A DNA stretch of 64,000 nucleotides from Flavobacterium sp. Root186 (GCF_001428525.1 NZ_LMHW01000013.1:311175-375174); one strand, 5' to 3'. Shown: positions 24,744-33,897, counted from the stretch's first letter. Numbers and translations: made by a program. Notes: generated by a model not told the origin, from the letters alone.

Positions 24744-25592
24744 ATGAAAAAGCCTAAAAACTTTCCGGAACAAAAACAAGAGCTTCCGGGAAACGAACAT
24801 AAAATGAATCCCGAACCGGAAATTATAAGAGAGAATTACGCCGGAAGTGGAAAACTTCTTGGTAAAACTGCTTTTATAACCGGCGGTGACAGCGGAATTG
24901 GCCGAAGCGCTGCCGTACATTTTGCGCGTGAAGGTGCCAATATTGCCATTGTATACTTAAAAGAAGACAAAGATGCAAAGGAAACCAAAGAAATGATCGA
25001 AAAAGAAGGTCAGCAATGTCTGCTTATAAGCGGAGATTTGAAAGATGAGAAATTCTGCAAAACGGCTATTAAAAAGTGTATTACAACTTTTAAAACCATA
25101 AATGTTTTGGTGAATAATGCTGCCATTCAATTTCCGCAAAACGAACTGGAAAAAATTACCGCAGCACAATTGCATAAAACATTTGAAACCAATATTTATC
25201 CGTATTTCTATATTACTAAGGCGGCACTTCCGTACTTGAAAGAAGGCGATACAATTATTAACACAAGTTCTGTAACTGCGTATCGCGGCAGCGAACATTT
25301 AGTTGATTATTCGAGTACAAAAGGTGCTATTGTAAGTTTCACGAGATCATTGTCGACAATGCTTGCGAAAAGAAAAATCAGGGTAAACGGCGTTGCGCCA
25401 GGTCCAATCTGGACACCGTTGATTGTGGCAAGCTTTGACAAGCTTTCAGATTTTGGAAAAGATAATCCGATGGAAAGAGCCGGACAACCTTCTGAAGTTG
25501 GACCTGCCTACGTATTTCTGGCCTGTGAAGACAGTAGTTATATTACCGGCCAGTTTATTCATATTAACGGCGGAGAATTAGTTGGTGGATGA
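24744..25592 (+). CDS. SDR-family oxidoreductase, general-stress YhdG/YghA-like
   Basis: The 282-residue NAD(P)-dependent dehydrogenase carries an N-terminal extension (KPKNFPEQKQELPGNEHKMNPEP), a trait of the stress-induced YghA/GsiB-neighbour SDR subgroup. The nucleotide loop is TGGDSGIGRS. NNAA precedes the catalytic Ser-Tyr-Lys set (NTSSVTAY, then VDYSSTKGA). The ending GQFIHINGGELVGG is typical of classical SDRs. The substrate is unknown. It heads a run of stress-type genes. Confidence 0.85.
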   Translation: MKKPKNFPEQKQELPGNEHKMNPEPEIIRENYAGSGKLLGKTAFITGGDSGIGRSAAVHFAREGANIAIVYLKEDKDAKETKEMIEKEGQQCLLISGDLKDEKFCKTAIKKCITTFKTINVLVNNAAIQFPQNELEKITAAQLHKTFETNIYPYFYITKAALPYLKEGDTIINTSSVTAYRGSEHLVDYSSTKGAIVSFTRSLSTMLAKRKIRVNGVAPGPIWTPLIVASFDKLSDFGKDNPMERAGQPSEVGPAYVFLACEDSSYITGQFIHINGGELVGG

Positions 25593-25640
25593 TTTTTTAA
25601 CGCAAAGAGCACAAAGTTTTTTTCCTTACTGTGCTTATTT

Positions 25641-25733
25641 AATCTCGCAAAGTCGCAGAGTCGCAAAGGCTTTTATTTAATTGTAAAACTTATTTAAGAA
25701 TAAAACTTTGCGACTCTGCGACTTTGCGAGATT
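25641..25733. repeat. Family A palindrome between SDR and SemiSWEET genes
   Basis: AATCTCGCAAAGTCGCAGAG is mirrored by CTCTGCGACTTTGCGAGATT round a loop of about 40 nt. A further half unit (AACGCAAAGAGCACAAAG) precedes it at 25600. The arms match those of the elements at 9120 and 55147 almost exactly. Confidence 0.8.
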
Positions 25734-25762
25734 CAAAAACAAAACCTCAGAACCTTAAAAAA

Positions 25763-26023
25763 ATGAACTACATAGATAGCATAGGATTATTTGCGGGAGC
25801 TTGCATTACACTATCTACAATTCCGCAGATTTTAAAGGTTTGGAAAACCAAAAAAGTAAAGGATATATCGCTTAAAACTTTCGGAATCCTGACTTTTGGA
25901 ATAGCAGTCTGGATAATTTACGGAATTTTAAAAGAAGATCTTCCCATAATAATTACAAACAGTGTTTCTTTATGCCTCAATCTCGTTATGGTTTATTTTA
26001 TTATTTATTATGAGAAAGAGTAA
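25763..26023 (+). CDS. SemiSWEET-type sugar transporter
   Basis: The 86-residue protein has three membrane helices. It starts at the ATG at 25763; an in-frame TTG at 25724 lies inside the palindromic repeat and is rejected. The phrases STIPQILKVWKTKKVKDIS (the PQ-type motif of the first helix) and SLKTFGILTFGIAVWIIYG match the MtN3/saliva (PQ-loop) unit. SemiSWEETs work as dimers that move sugars down their gradient. Neighbouring genes give no substrate. Confidence 0.88.
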   Translation: MNYIDSIGLFAGACITLSTIPQILKVWKTKKVKDISLKTFGILTFGIAVWIIYGILKEDLPIIITNSVSLCLNLVMVYFIIYYEKE

Positions 26024-26206
26024 CCTAAGGAACGGAGATGCTAAGGTTCTAAGTTTCTAAGTTTCTAAGTTTTTTTTGCGAGATTAAAGCTCAACACAAA
26101 TCAAATTAAACCTGCGTAAAAAAACAAAACCAGCGCAAACCTGCTTAAATCAGTAAAACTCGTGAGCAAAAACTTAGAACCTTAGAACAGCCTCTTAGCA
26201 GCTTAA
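26024..26206. repeat. CTAAGGTT-type palindrome (family C) with mixed interior
   Basis: The left arm repeats CTAAGGTT/CTAAGTTT about every 8 nt. The right arm reads AACTTAGAACCTTAGAAC and CTTAGCAGCTTAA. The interior holds GCGAGATTAAA and several degenerate CTGCGTAAA/CTGCTTAAAT words like those of families A and B, so it appears to be a mosaic. No gene is visible. Confidence 0.65.
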
Positions 26207-26208
26207 AA

Positions 26209-26242
26209 AAAAACAGCCTTTTTAGGAAAAGCTGTTTTTTTT
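26209..26242. terminator. Bidirectional terminator
   Basis: AAAAACAGCC and GGAAAAGCTGTTTTTTTT can form a stem with AAAACAGC/GCTGTTTT pairing. It serves the convergent SemiSWEET and unknown genes on either side. Confidence 0.75.
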
Positions 26243-26272
26243 CGTAATAGTAGTTAATATATATAATGCTTG

Positions 26273-27067
26273 TTAGCTAGCTAATTTTTGATTGTATGGT
26301 TTAAATGAAAAATGGTATTTTGCTCTAAAATGTCTTGCTGCGGCGAGTATTTCAGAAAAATTCATGGTTGAAATTCGTTTGATTTCATTAATCGGTTTCA
26401 TTGCCAGATTAACAACGGGATCAAATGTTCTTAGATAATTAAAACTGTGCTGCTCCACCTCTATTTCAACAATATTTTTTAGAATACTTTTTTTAAGCAG
26501 TGTTCCCACAATTCCTTTTTGCGGCACTGTTTTGTATTCTTTTATTCTTTCTGAGATTCTTGAATTCTCTTTTCCTATGTAAATATAATTTCCTGAATCG
26601 TTTGTAAAACGTTGTTTAACCTGAGTCGTTAATTCTATATTTTTATTTTCAATTGTTGGCATTCCCAGTAATGTAAACTGGATACGCTTGTGGCTTTCAA
26701 AATACAAAACACTATTTATAACTGATGAATTGCTTAAAACAGCCGATTGTTTTTTGCTTAAAACCTTCTTTTCTCCATTTGCACCAAAACTATGGCTTAC
26801 ATTTCCGTTTTCACAGTAAACAAAAAAGACGGGAGCTGTTTTAAAAGATTCGATACTTAAACTAACTTCCTCATTAAATTCAAGGTCAAAATGCATGAAC
26901 AGCACTTTATCGTCAAATCGGTTTCCTTTTATGGAGCCTTTTGTCCACTTTGATTTAATATCTAAATTGTATTCATTGTTATTAGCCGTTAGTTCACCAT
27001 TAAGACTATCTTTTAAATCGTTAAAAACGGCATCAAATCCTCCGGTATTTATGTAAAGTTTTTTCAT
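26273..27067 (-). CDS. Unknown protein, possibly a diverged AraC-type regulator lacking a clear HTH
   Basis: I start it at the ATG at 27067 (MKKLYINTGGF, 264 residues); the longer frame adds 24 Lys/aromatic residues with no support. There is no signal peptide or membrane helix. The centre (APVFFVYCENGNVSHSFGANGEKKVLSKKQSAVLSN, then a beta-rich KRIQFTLLGMP) resembles the cupin-like sensing domain of Bacteroidota AraC regulators. The C-terminal 80 residues (EVEQHSFNYLRTFDPVVNLA, then FSEILAAARHFRAKYHF) do not give a recognisable AraC double helix-turn-helix. The function remains open. Confidence 0.5.
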   Translation of the reverse strand: MKKLYINTGGFDAVFNDLKDSLNGELTANNNEYNLDIKSKWTKGSIKGNRFDDKVLFMHFDLEFNEEVSLSIESFKTAPVFFVYCENGNVSHSFGANGEKKVLSKKQSAVLSNSSVINSVLYFESHKRIQFTLLGMPTIENKNIELTTQVKQRFTNDSGNYIYIGKENSRISERIKEYKTVPQKGIVGTLLKKSILKNIVEIEVEQHSFNYLRTFDPVVNLAMKPINEIKRISTMNFSEILAAARHFRAKYHFSFKPYNQKLAS

Positions 27068-27219
27068 TTGCTTTGGTTTTAAGAAAGTGGTTTGTATTTT
27101 TATTTTCCATACAAAAACAACTTTTGGTTTTTTTCTCATTTTCTATAATCCAAATTTCGTACTTATTGCAAATCAAATCCTTATACAATTTCAATCAGAA
27201 ATTTCATAATTTTATGGAA

Positions 27220-27312
27220 AGGTTCTAAGGTGCTGAGATACTAAGATTCTAAGGTTTATGCTGCAAGATTAAAAAACTTAGCATCTCAGCACCTTAGAAC
27301 CTTAGTATCTTA
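27220..27312. repeat. CTAAGGTT-type palindrome (family C)
   Basis: GGTTCTAAGGTGCTGAGAT, then ACTAAGATTCTAAGG, is mirrored by CTTAGCATCTCAGCACC and TTAGAACCTTAGTATCTTA. The arms extend over about 35 nt each. Confidence 0.75.
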
Positions 27313-27314
27313 AA

Positions 27315-27353
27315 AGAAAAAACAGCTGCTCCAGAATAAATCTGGAACAACTG
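27315..27353 (-). terminator. Terminator of the 27390-27728 gene
   Basis: On the minus strand CAGTTGTTCCAGA pairs with TCTGGAGCAGCTG (two G-U pairs) and is followed by an eight-base T-run, the classical intrinsic form. Confidence 0.85.
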
Positions 27354-27389
27354 CTCCTCAGCAAAATAAAAATACTTATCTATTTTATT

Positions 27390-27728
27390 TTATGTAAGTT
27401 CACTAATGTCTGCGTTTTTTGAATAATTTTTCTTCGGAATATCTTTAAAAAATTCAGCTTCTTCTAAATCTGCCATTGGACCGTATCCTAACAAATGTGT
27501 TCCTTTTTCCTGATCTTTTGTTTCAATAATATATAAAATGGACATATCATCCGGATCGCTCATTCCTTCATAACGGTGATGCGCTACAATATAAATTTCA
27601 TCTGGCTTATAAGCGTATTTAGTTTCTGAATCGATTAAACAGCCATTTTCAAATAAGTAATTCTTTGTATAGCCTTCATCCTGGTATTTCTTTATATAGT
27701 CGGTTTCGTGTTTTTGTTCTCTTTTCAT
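27390..27728 (-). CDS. Small conserved Bacteroidota protein (database name phosphoribosylpyrophosphate synthetase is misleading)
   Basis: The 112-residue soluble protein contains YIVAHHRYEGMSDPDDMSI followed by LYIIET and a glycine-rich GTHLLGYGPMAD. I recognise this as the small family with an EGMS(N/D)PDD signature that is often labelled PRPP synthetase. It is far too short for that enzyme, has no PRPP loop, and the label should not be trusted. A strong terminator follows it. The role is unknown; the neighbouring genes are stress-type. Confidence 0.6.
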   Translation of the reverse strand: MKREQKHETDYIKKYQDEGYTKNYLFENGCLIDSETKYAYKPDEIYIVAHHRYEGMSDPDDMSILYIIETKDQEKGTHLLGYGPMADLEEAEFFKDIPKKNYSKNADISELT

Positions 27729-27934
27729 GATTTCACTGATTTTGTTAATTCAAATTTCATCATTAAAATCAATGAAAATTAACTCTATTAATTTTAATGT
27801 TAGCTCATTCAAAAAACCAAAAAAAAATCAAAATTTATTTTTATAATTTTAGATTTTAATCGAAATAGCTTTATAAAACTCTATATTTATTACATAAAAT
27901 TTATTGTTTCAATCAAAACAAAAACAAATTTTTA

Positions 27935-30900
27935 ATGAACAATACAAATCAAGATTTCCTGGCAAAAGGAGGCGAAATGGGCGCATTAACCCGTGCCAAA
28001 GACTGGAGCAAAACTCCTGTTGGTGCTGTCGATACATGGCCGCAGAGTCTTCGTACTACTTTAGGAATTCTTTTAAACTCAAAATTCCCCATGTTTTTAT
28101 TTTGGGGACCGGAACATATCTGTTTTTATAATGATGCCTATCGCCCAAGTCTTGGAAACGATGGCAAGCATCCCGCTATATTAGGCCAGAAAGGCGCTGA
28201 ATACTGGCTTGAAATCTGGGATTTTATCGGTCCGTTAATTGATCAGGTTTTGACTGAAGGCGAAGCAACATGGCACGAAGATTTATTACTGCCTATTTAC
28301 CGAAATGGAAAAATGGAGGATGTTTACTGGACTTTCAGTTACAGTCCGGTTACAAATGATGATGGCAAAATTGACGGAGTTTTGGTGATCTGTAACGAAA
28401 CCACCGACAAAGTTAACATTCATAAAAATTTAGAAGAAAGCAACAAACGTTACAGAGATAATATCCTGCAGACTCCAAATGCGATGTGTATTTTTAGAGG
28501 AAAGGATTTTGTTGTAGAAATTGCGAATGAGCTTATGCTTGAAATTTGGGAACGCAAAGAGCATGAAGTACTCAATAAACCTATTTTTAAGTCTTTGCCG
28601 GAAGCCACGGGTCAGGGTTTAGAAGAGATTTTGTTGAATGTTTATGAAACAGGTAAAAGATTTACGGCAAATGAACTTCCTGTAAAACTTACCAGAAATG
28701 GCAAAGTCGTAAACACTTTTATTAATGTTGTTTATGAAGCGCTAAAAGAACCCGACGGAACGATTTCAGGAATTGTTGCCATTGCAAACGATGTTACGCT
28801 TCAGGTTACGGCGCGTAATGCCATAGAAGAAAGCGAAAAACGTTTTAAGAATATTGTCAGACAAGTTCCGCTTGGAATCGCCATTCTCAAAGGAGCAGAT
28901 TTATTAGTAGAAATGGCAAATGAAACTTATTTGCAAATTGTAGATAAAACGGAAGAACAAACGCTTAATAAATCGGTTTTTGAATATCTGCCCGAAGCCA
29001 AAGAAACGGTTCACCCACTGCTTTTACAGGTTTATGAAAACGGGATACCTTATTTTTCAAACGAACTGCTGGTTACTTTAAACCGATATGGGAAACAGGA
29101 AGATTGTTATTTCAATTTGGTTTTTCATCCTTTAAGAGAAGAAAATGATGCTGTAACGGGCGTAATTGTTGTAGGTTATGAAGTTACAGAATCTGTAAAA
29201 GCCCGATATTATCTGGCCGAAAGTGAAAAAGCATTTCGAAATCTTGTAATGCAGTCTCCTATTGCCATGACTATTTTTAAGGGAAAAGATCATATTATTG
29301 AATTGGCTAACACAGCAATGCATAATGACATCTGGCAAAAAGATCCTGATGAAACTATTGGCAAACCTGCTTTAGAGGTGTTTCCTGAGCTCTTAGATCA
29401 AAAATATCCCCAATTACTTAATGAAGTACTGCACAACGGAAAAACGATTCGTGAAAACGAATCTGTTGCGTTTATTGATATTAAAGGAAAATTAGAAAAG
29501 TTTTATCTGGATTATCAATACACGCCTTTGTACGAAAAAAATGGAGATATATCATCGATTATGATTAATGTAAACGATGTTACAGAGAAAGTTGAAGCAA
29601 GGAAAAAAGTGGAGGATGCCGAAGAAAGAGCCCGTTTAGCATCTGAAATTGCCGAAATTGTAACCTGGGATTTAAATATTCCAACTCAGGAATTGATTTA
29701 TTCTGATAATCTGCCCAAATTGTTTGGTCTTCCAAAAGACATCAAAATATCACGTCCACAGGTTTTGTCACGCATTGTTCCTGAAGATTTGGATGCAATT
29801 CAAAAAGCTTATGAAATTGCTTTAAAAACTAATATTTACAAATATGAAGCACGAGTTTTAAAACCAGATGACAGCATTGCATGGATTCGTGTTCATGGAA
29901 AAATATTTTTTGACGAATTAAAAAATCCTGTCAAAATGCTGGGAACTGTAATAGACATTACAGAGGAAAAGAACAGACAGGAAACTTTAATGAAAAGTGA
30001 AAAAAAATTCCGGGTTCTTGCTGATTCAATGCCTCAGTTTGTATGGACTAGCGATGCAATGGGAAATCTGGATTATTTTAATCAATCACTTTATGATTTT
30101 TGCGGTATCACAAAAGCCGACGTTGATCAAAATGGCTGGCTGCAAGTCATACATCCTGATGATCGCGAAGAAAACATCAACATTTGGATGCAGGCTATAA
30201 AAACGGGAGAAGAATTTTTATTTGAGCATCGTTTTCGTCGTCATGATGGTATTTACCGCTGGCAGTTTAGCCGGGCTATTCCGCAAAGAAATGCTGAAGG
30301 AAAGATTCAAATGTGGGTAGGTACGAGTTCTGATATTCAGGATCAAAAGGATTTTACAAATCAGCTTGAAAAGCAGGTTCATGATCGAACTGAAGAGCTT
30401 GAACTTAAAAACCGTGATTTGATTAATATGAACATTGAACTGCAGTCTTTTGCTTATATTTCTAGTCACGATTTACAGGAACCGCTTCGAAAAATCCAAA
30501 CTTTTGCGAGCCGTTTAGCAGAGTTAGACGATCAGAATATTTCGGCGAAAGCCAAAACTTATTTAGAGCGAATTGAAGTTTCTGCCAAAAGAATGCAGAT
30601 ACTTATTCAGGATCTACTCACTTATTCCAGAACAAATTCTGCCGAAAGGATTTTTGTAAAAACCAATTTAGATGAAATTGTAGAAGAGGTTTTAATGGAT
30701 TTTTCTGAACGTATTGAAGAAAAAAATGCTGTTATTGATCTTTATCCTTTAGGAGAAGGAACGGTCATGCCTTTTCAATTTAGGCAGTTATTGCATAATT
30801 TAATTGGAAATGCTTTGAAGTTTTCCCGTAAAGATATTCCGCCTCGTATTGAAATTAAAGCCCGCCGAGTTCTTGGAAATAAACTGAATTTTAAAGTTGA

Positions 30901-31141
30901 TTATCCTGAAAAAAATTACTTCTGTTTAAGAATTACAGATAACGGAATTGGTTTTGATGACGAATATAAAGAACGAATTTTTGAAGTTTTCCAAAGATTA
31001 AATACCGAAAGTGAATTCTCCGGAACCGGAATTGGCCTGGCAATCGTAAAAAAAATTGTTGAAAACCATAAGGGTATCATAAAAGCAAAAAGTGAAAAAG
31101 GACAAGGTGCAGCTTTTGAGGTTTTCCTGCCTGAGCTATAA
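27935..31141 (+). CDS. Multi-PAS cytoplasmic sensor histidine kinase
   Basis: The 1068-residue protein has no membrane helix. It stacks about six PAS units: residues about 15-160 (WSKTPVGAVDTWPQSLRTTL opening), 170-290, 300-420, 430-550, 560-690 (with EARVLKPDDSIAWIRVHGK) and 695-815 (PAS/PAC with FEHRFRRHDGIYRWQFSRA). A coiled coil then leads to HisKA (ISSHDLQEPLRKIQ) and an ATPase domain with NLIGNALKFS, DNGIGFD and GTGIGLAI. Units 2-4 are clearly similar to each other (MCIFRGKDFVVEIAN, GIAILKGADLLVEMAN, MTIFKGKDHIIELAN), indicating tandem duplication. The single-domain regulator encoded convergently at 31202 is the likely partner. Confidence 0.9.
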   Translation: MNNTNQDFLAKGGEMGALTRAKDWSKTPVGAVDTWPQSLRTTLGILLNSKFPMFLFWGPEHICFYNDAYRPSLGNDGKHPAILGQKGAEYWLEIWDFIGPLIDQVLTEGEATWHEDLLLPIYRNGKMEDVYWTFSYSPVTNDDGKIDGVLVICNETTDKVNIHKNLEESNKRYRDNILQTPNAMCIFRGKDFVVEIANELMLEIWERKEHEVLNKPIFKSLPEATGQGLEEILLNVYETGKRFTANELPVKLTRNGKVVNTFINVVYEALKEPDGTISGIVAIANDVTLQVTARNAIEESEKRFKNIVRQVPLGIAILKGADLLVEMANETYLQIVDKTEEQTLNKSVFEYLPEAKETVHPLLLQVYENGIPYFSNELLVTLNRYGKQEDCYFNLVFHPLREENDAVTGVIVVGYEVTESVKARYYLAESEKAFRNLVMQSPIAMTIFKGKDHIIELANTAMHNDIWQKDPDETIGKPALEVFPELLDQKYPQLLNEVLHNGKTIRENESVAFIDIKGKLEKFYLDYQYTPLYEKNGDISSIMINVNDVTEKVEARKKVEDAEERARLASEIAEIVTWDLNIPTQELIYSDNLPKLFGLPKDIKISRPQVLSRIVPEDLDAIQKAYEIALKTNIYKYEARVLKPDDSIAWIRVHGKIFFDELKNPVKMLGTVIDITEEKNRQETLMKSEKKFRVLADSMPQFVWTSDAMGNLDYFNQSLYDFCGITKADVDQNGWLQVIHPDDREENINIWMQAIKTGEEFLFEHRFRRHDGIYRWQFSRAIPQRNAEGKIQMWVGTSSDIQDQKDFTNQLEKQVHDRTEELELKNRDLINMNIELQSFAYISSHDLQEPLRKIQTFASRLAELDDQNISAKAKTYLERIEVSAKRMQILIQDLLTYSRTNSAERIFVKTNLDEIVEEVLMDFSERIEEKNAVIDLYPLGEGTVMPFQFRQLLHNLIGNALKFSRKDIPPRIEIKARRVLGNKLNFKVDYPEKNYFCLRITDNGIGFDDEYKERIFEVFQRLNTESEFSGTGIGLAIVKKIVENHKGIIKAKSEKGQGAAFEVFLPEL

Positions 31142-31183
31142 AAAAACACCAAACTAATTTTAGCAAATAAGTTTGGTGTTTTA
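31142..31183. terminator. Bidirectional terminator between kinase and response regulator
   Basis: AAAACACCAAACT pairs with AGTTTGGTGTTTT, with A and T runs at the flanks, between two convergent stops. Confidence 0.88.
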
Positions 31184-31201
31184 ATTTTCTGCATGTTATT
31201 A

Positions 31202-31633
31202 TTACAATTTATACACAAAAGTCTTTTTATCAGGAACAAACTCTTTCCAATTTATAGTAAGCGAATGCTCTATAGACTTTATAATATCTTTCATTAAAAC
31301 CGGTTTTGTGATGAAATAATTTGCACCCAGATTAAGACATTTCTCTATAATACTTGGTTCATTTGATGTTGAAAAAATAATTACCGGAATATCACTTTTT
31401 TCTTTAGAACCTTTCAGCTCGTTTAAGACATCAAAACCATTTTTTCCAGGCATATTCAAATCTAAAAAAATTACACTAGGAGTTGGCGGCGGATTATAAA
31501 CAGCATTTAAGAGCTTTTCTCCACCTGAGTAGGTCTGAAGGTTAATATCTTGTGATAATGACTCCACAGCGTCTGTAAATATACTTAAATCGTCTTCATC
31601 ATCATCTGTGTAGAATATTGTCCATTCTTTCAT
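31202..31633 (-). CDS. Rcp1-type single-domain response regulator
   Basis: The 143-residue receiver has the acidic pocket YTDDDEDD, a phospho-acceptor in FLDLNMPGKNGFD, the switch residue in FSTSNE and the lysine in ITKPV. The extended loop before the acceptor (NAVYNPPPTPSVIFL) and LNMPGKNG are traits of the Rcp1 group that pairs with phytochrome-like kinases with an SHDLQEP box, which the adjacent multi-PAS kinase has. It has no output domain. Confidence 0.9.
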   Translation of the reverse strand: MKEWTIFYTDDDEDDLSIFTDAVESLSQDINLQTYSGGEKLLNAVYNPPPTPSVIFLDLNMPGKNGFDVLNELKGSKEKSDIPVIIFSTSNEPSIIEKCLNLGANYFITKPVLMKDIIKSIEHSLTINWKEFVPDKKTFVYKL

Positions 31634-31843
31634 ATGTTTTCTGGGTAAATCTGTTTCTTCAAAGATAGCTAAAAATTAGCAAAACAAAACAATTTGTTTA
31701 GAAATTCGCACAAAATTAGTTAATTGAAATATAATAATTTAAAAATATAATTCTGTAACCCACTCGGCAGCAAAAACCTCAATTTTGTTATATCATGTTT
31801 TAAATACTTTTAAATCAAAATATAAATATAAAATCATAAAGCT

Positions 31844-32344
31844 ATGGGAGATCATAAAGACCTTACAGAAAATTTAGCTGCTGATAAAATCAAAGAATTA
31901 GCAGAAAACATAAAAACTTGCATGTTTTGCACTTACAACAGCGACAGACTGCAGTCAAGACCAATGTCTGTTCAAAAAGTAGATGATTTGGGACGCCTTT
32001 GGTTTTTATCTGACCGAAACAGCAGTCACAATGCTGAGATTACAATGAATCCGCAAGTTGAATTATTCTTCTCTGAACCACACGATAAATTCCTGACTTT
32101 ACACGGAACTGCAACAATTTCGTACGACAGAGAAACAATCAAAGAATTATACGACCCGATTGTAAAAGTCTGGATGCCGGGCGGCGAAGACGATCCGAAT
32201 TTAAGTGTAATTACTGTAACACCAGAAGACGGCTATTACTGGAACAATAAAAACGGTAAAATTGTCGCTATTGCAAAAATGACCGCAGCTTTTGTAACTG
32301 GTAAAGTCATGGATGACGGAATTGAAGGAAATTTGAAATTGTAG
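31844..32344 (+). CDS. General stress protein 26-like flavin/PNPOx-fold protein
   Basis: The 166-residue protein has the split-barrel fold of pyridoxamine-phosphate-oxidase-like proteins. Matching phrases are TCMFCTYNSDRLQSRPMSV, LWFLSDRNSSHNAEI, NPQVELFFSEPHDKFLTLHGTA and VKVWMPGGEDDPNLSVITVTPEDGYYW. The last block is diagnostic of the GSP26 subgroup. It probably binds FMN; no reaction is established. It belongs to the stress-type run of genes. Confidence 0.85.
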   Translation: MGDHKDLTENLAADKIKELAENIKTCMFCTYNSDRLQSRPMSVQKVDDLGRLWFLSDRNSSHNAEITMNPQVELFFSEPHDKFLTLHGTATISYDRETIKELYDPIVKVWMPGGEDDPNLSVITVTPEDGYYWNNKNGKIVAIAKMTAAFVTGKVMDDGIEGNLKL

Positions 32345-32363
32345 TTTTTTAAACCACAAATAT

Positions 32364-32460
32364 TTTTAACCGCAAAGTCCGCAAAGGTTTTACGCAAGGT
32401 TCGCGAAGATTAATTTATTTGCGTGCTTTGCGTAAAACCTTTGCGGACTTTGCGGTTAAA
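32364..32460. repeat. Family A palindrome
   Basis: TTAACCGCAAAGTCCGCAAA, then GTTTTACGCAAGG, is mirrored by GCGTAAAACCTTTGC and GGACTTTGCGGTTAA. The outer arms of about 30 nt are nearly perfect. The stop codon of the adjacent DUF72 gene (32456-32458) lies inside the right arm. Confidence 0.82.
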
Positions 32461-33169
32461 TCATAATCTTCTTCATCTCCAAAGCATTCAAAATCCCTGC
32501 TTCACTTGCCGTATTATTAAAATATATAAATCCTGATTTTAAGATAGTTTCATTTTTTATATAAAGTAATTCTTCAAGTGAATAACTTGAATAAAACATA
32601 TTAGGAATCCCGTGTAAACGAATGTAAATAAGCGGAAAATTTTTGAAGATTGTTTGTGGCAGTTGCGGATGACTTACACTGCAAAACGTAATATTATTTT
32701 CTAAAAAAGCATCCCAAACCTCTTGATTCCACCAGGATTTATGGCGAAATTCAATTACGTTTTTAAATTTTAAATCTAAATTGCTAATAATTTGCTGTAA
32801 TCTTTCTGAAGTAAAATAATAACTGGGCGGAAACTGAAATAACACGCAGGAGAGCTTTTCTTTTAAACCATTTTCACAGACATTATAAAATTCTGAAAGC
32901 AGATTTTCGCAATCTAAAAATTGTTTGATATGTGTAATTTCTTTGGGCGCTTTTACCGAAAAAAGAAAATTTTCGGGTGCTTTATCGTACCAGTTATTAA
33001 AGATTCTAAGCGTCGGAAACTTATAAAAGCTTCCGTTGAACTCATACGTGCTAAAGTACTGGCAATAAAACTCAAACCACTTCGAGTATGTCAGATTGTC
33101 AGGATAGAAAATTCCCTTCCAATAGCGATTATTGTAGCTTGAACATCCTATTAAAATTTCATTTTTCAT
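32456..33169 (-). CDS. DUF72 (YecE-like) family protein
   Basis: The 237-residue TIM-barrel protein begins ILIGCSSYNNRYWKGIFYP, the DUF72 opening. It continues with YFSTYEFNGSFYKFPTLRIFNNWYDKAPENFLFSVKAPKEITH and ends with YIRLHG and GFIYFNNT. The biochemical role is unknown; a link to DNA repair or stress has been suggested by gene neighbourhoods. Its start overlaps the glycosylase stop by 4 nt (ATGA), giving a two-gene operon that couples it to a DNA-repair enzyme. Confidence 0.85.
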   Translation of the reverse strand: MKNEILIGCSSYNNRYWKGIFYPDNLTYSKWFEFYCQYFSTYEFNGSFYKFPTLRIFNNWYDKAPENFLFSVKAPKEITHIKQFLDCENLLSEFYNVCENGLKEKLSCVLFQFPPSYYFTSERLQQIISNLDLKFKNVIEFRHKSWWNQEVWDAFLENNITFCSVSHPQLPQTIFKNFPLIYIRLHGIPNMFYSSYSLEELLYIKNETILKSGFIYFNNTASEAGILNALEMKKIMI

Positions 33170-33897
33170 ATATGGAGTTGTTGGCAGTTACTACAAAAAA
33201 AACTTCGACGGTTTTTCTTCCCTGTCGTTTTTTTTATGAATGGCAAATTGCATCTTTTGCATTCTTTTTGAGAATACGCAAGCCAATGTTTTTTGAGTTC
33301 AAATTTCTTTTTCCAATACAAAAATTCAAAACTATAAATTGAACATTCGGCTATAAGTTCGTCGATTTTTTCAGAAGGAATTTTTCCAACCAAAGATTCC
33401 GGATGAATAAAACATCTATACAAAACTTCATTTTTGATAATATTCCCTACTCCCGAAAATATATTTTGGTCTAAAATTGCATCGCAGATCCTTTCATTCG
33501 GAATTTTATCCAGACTTCGTTTAGCCTTTTTTGGATCCCAGTTTTCATTTAAAACATCTTCGCTCCAATCGTAATATTGATTTATTGAACCTTCTAAAAC
33601 CTTTACAGAACAGGTATAAAAGTTGATTTCGCCACTTGAAAACCTTAAATGCAACCTTGGTGCAGTATCCTTTTTTTCATTAATTCGGTAGGTTCCAAAC
33701 ATCATTAAGTGAATTTTGATTGTGAAATCATCAAAACAAATCAAGAAATGCTTTCCCCAGGTTTTAAAAGATAAAATTATTTTATCCCTCAAACACTCTA
33801 AATCTATACTGGAGTTTCCGGAAACTTCTATTATTTTTTTTCCTGCAAATTGCTGTGCTTCTTCTTTTAAAATCAATATTGACGGACCTTCGGGCAT
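33166..33897 (-). CDS. Endonuclease VIII-like (Fpg/Nei family) DNA glycosylase
   Basis: The 243-residue base-excision enzyme removes oxidised bases and nicks the strand. After Met removal the chain begins PEGPS, supplying the catalytic Pro and Glu. The middle helix-two-turn-helix contains QNIFSGVGNIIKNEVLYR. A C-terminal zinc finger has CKRCNLPF and FFCSNCQ with the conserved RR at its tip. PEGPS rather than PELP favours Nei over Fpg. It is the first gene of an operon with DUF72. Confidence 0.88.
   Translation of the reverse strand: MPEGPSILILKEEAQQFAGKKIIEVSGNSSIDLECLRDKIILSFKTWGKHFLICFDDFTIKIHLMMFGTYRINEKKDTAPRLHLRFSSGEINFYTCSVKVLEGSINQYYDWSEDVLNENWDPKKAKRSLDKIPNERICDAILDQNIFSGVGNIIKNEVLYRCFIHPESLVGKIPSEKIDELIAECSIYSFEFLYWKKKFELKKHWLAYSQKECKRCNLPFIKKTTGKKNRRSFFCSNCQQLHI

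Noticed and set aside
25724..25762. TTG start extending SemiSWEET by 13 residues
   Set aside because: It lies within the right arm of a family A palindrome and would put charged residues before the first helix; the ATG at 25763 gives the usual 86-residue length.
27068..27139. N-terminal extension of the 26273 gene
   Set aside because: It would be Lys/aromatic-rich with no family support; MKKLYINTGGF is a plausible normal start.
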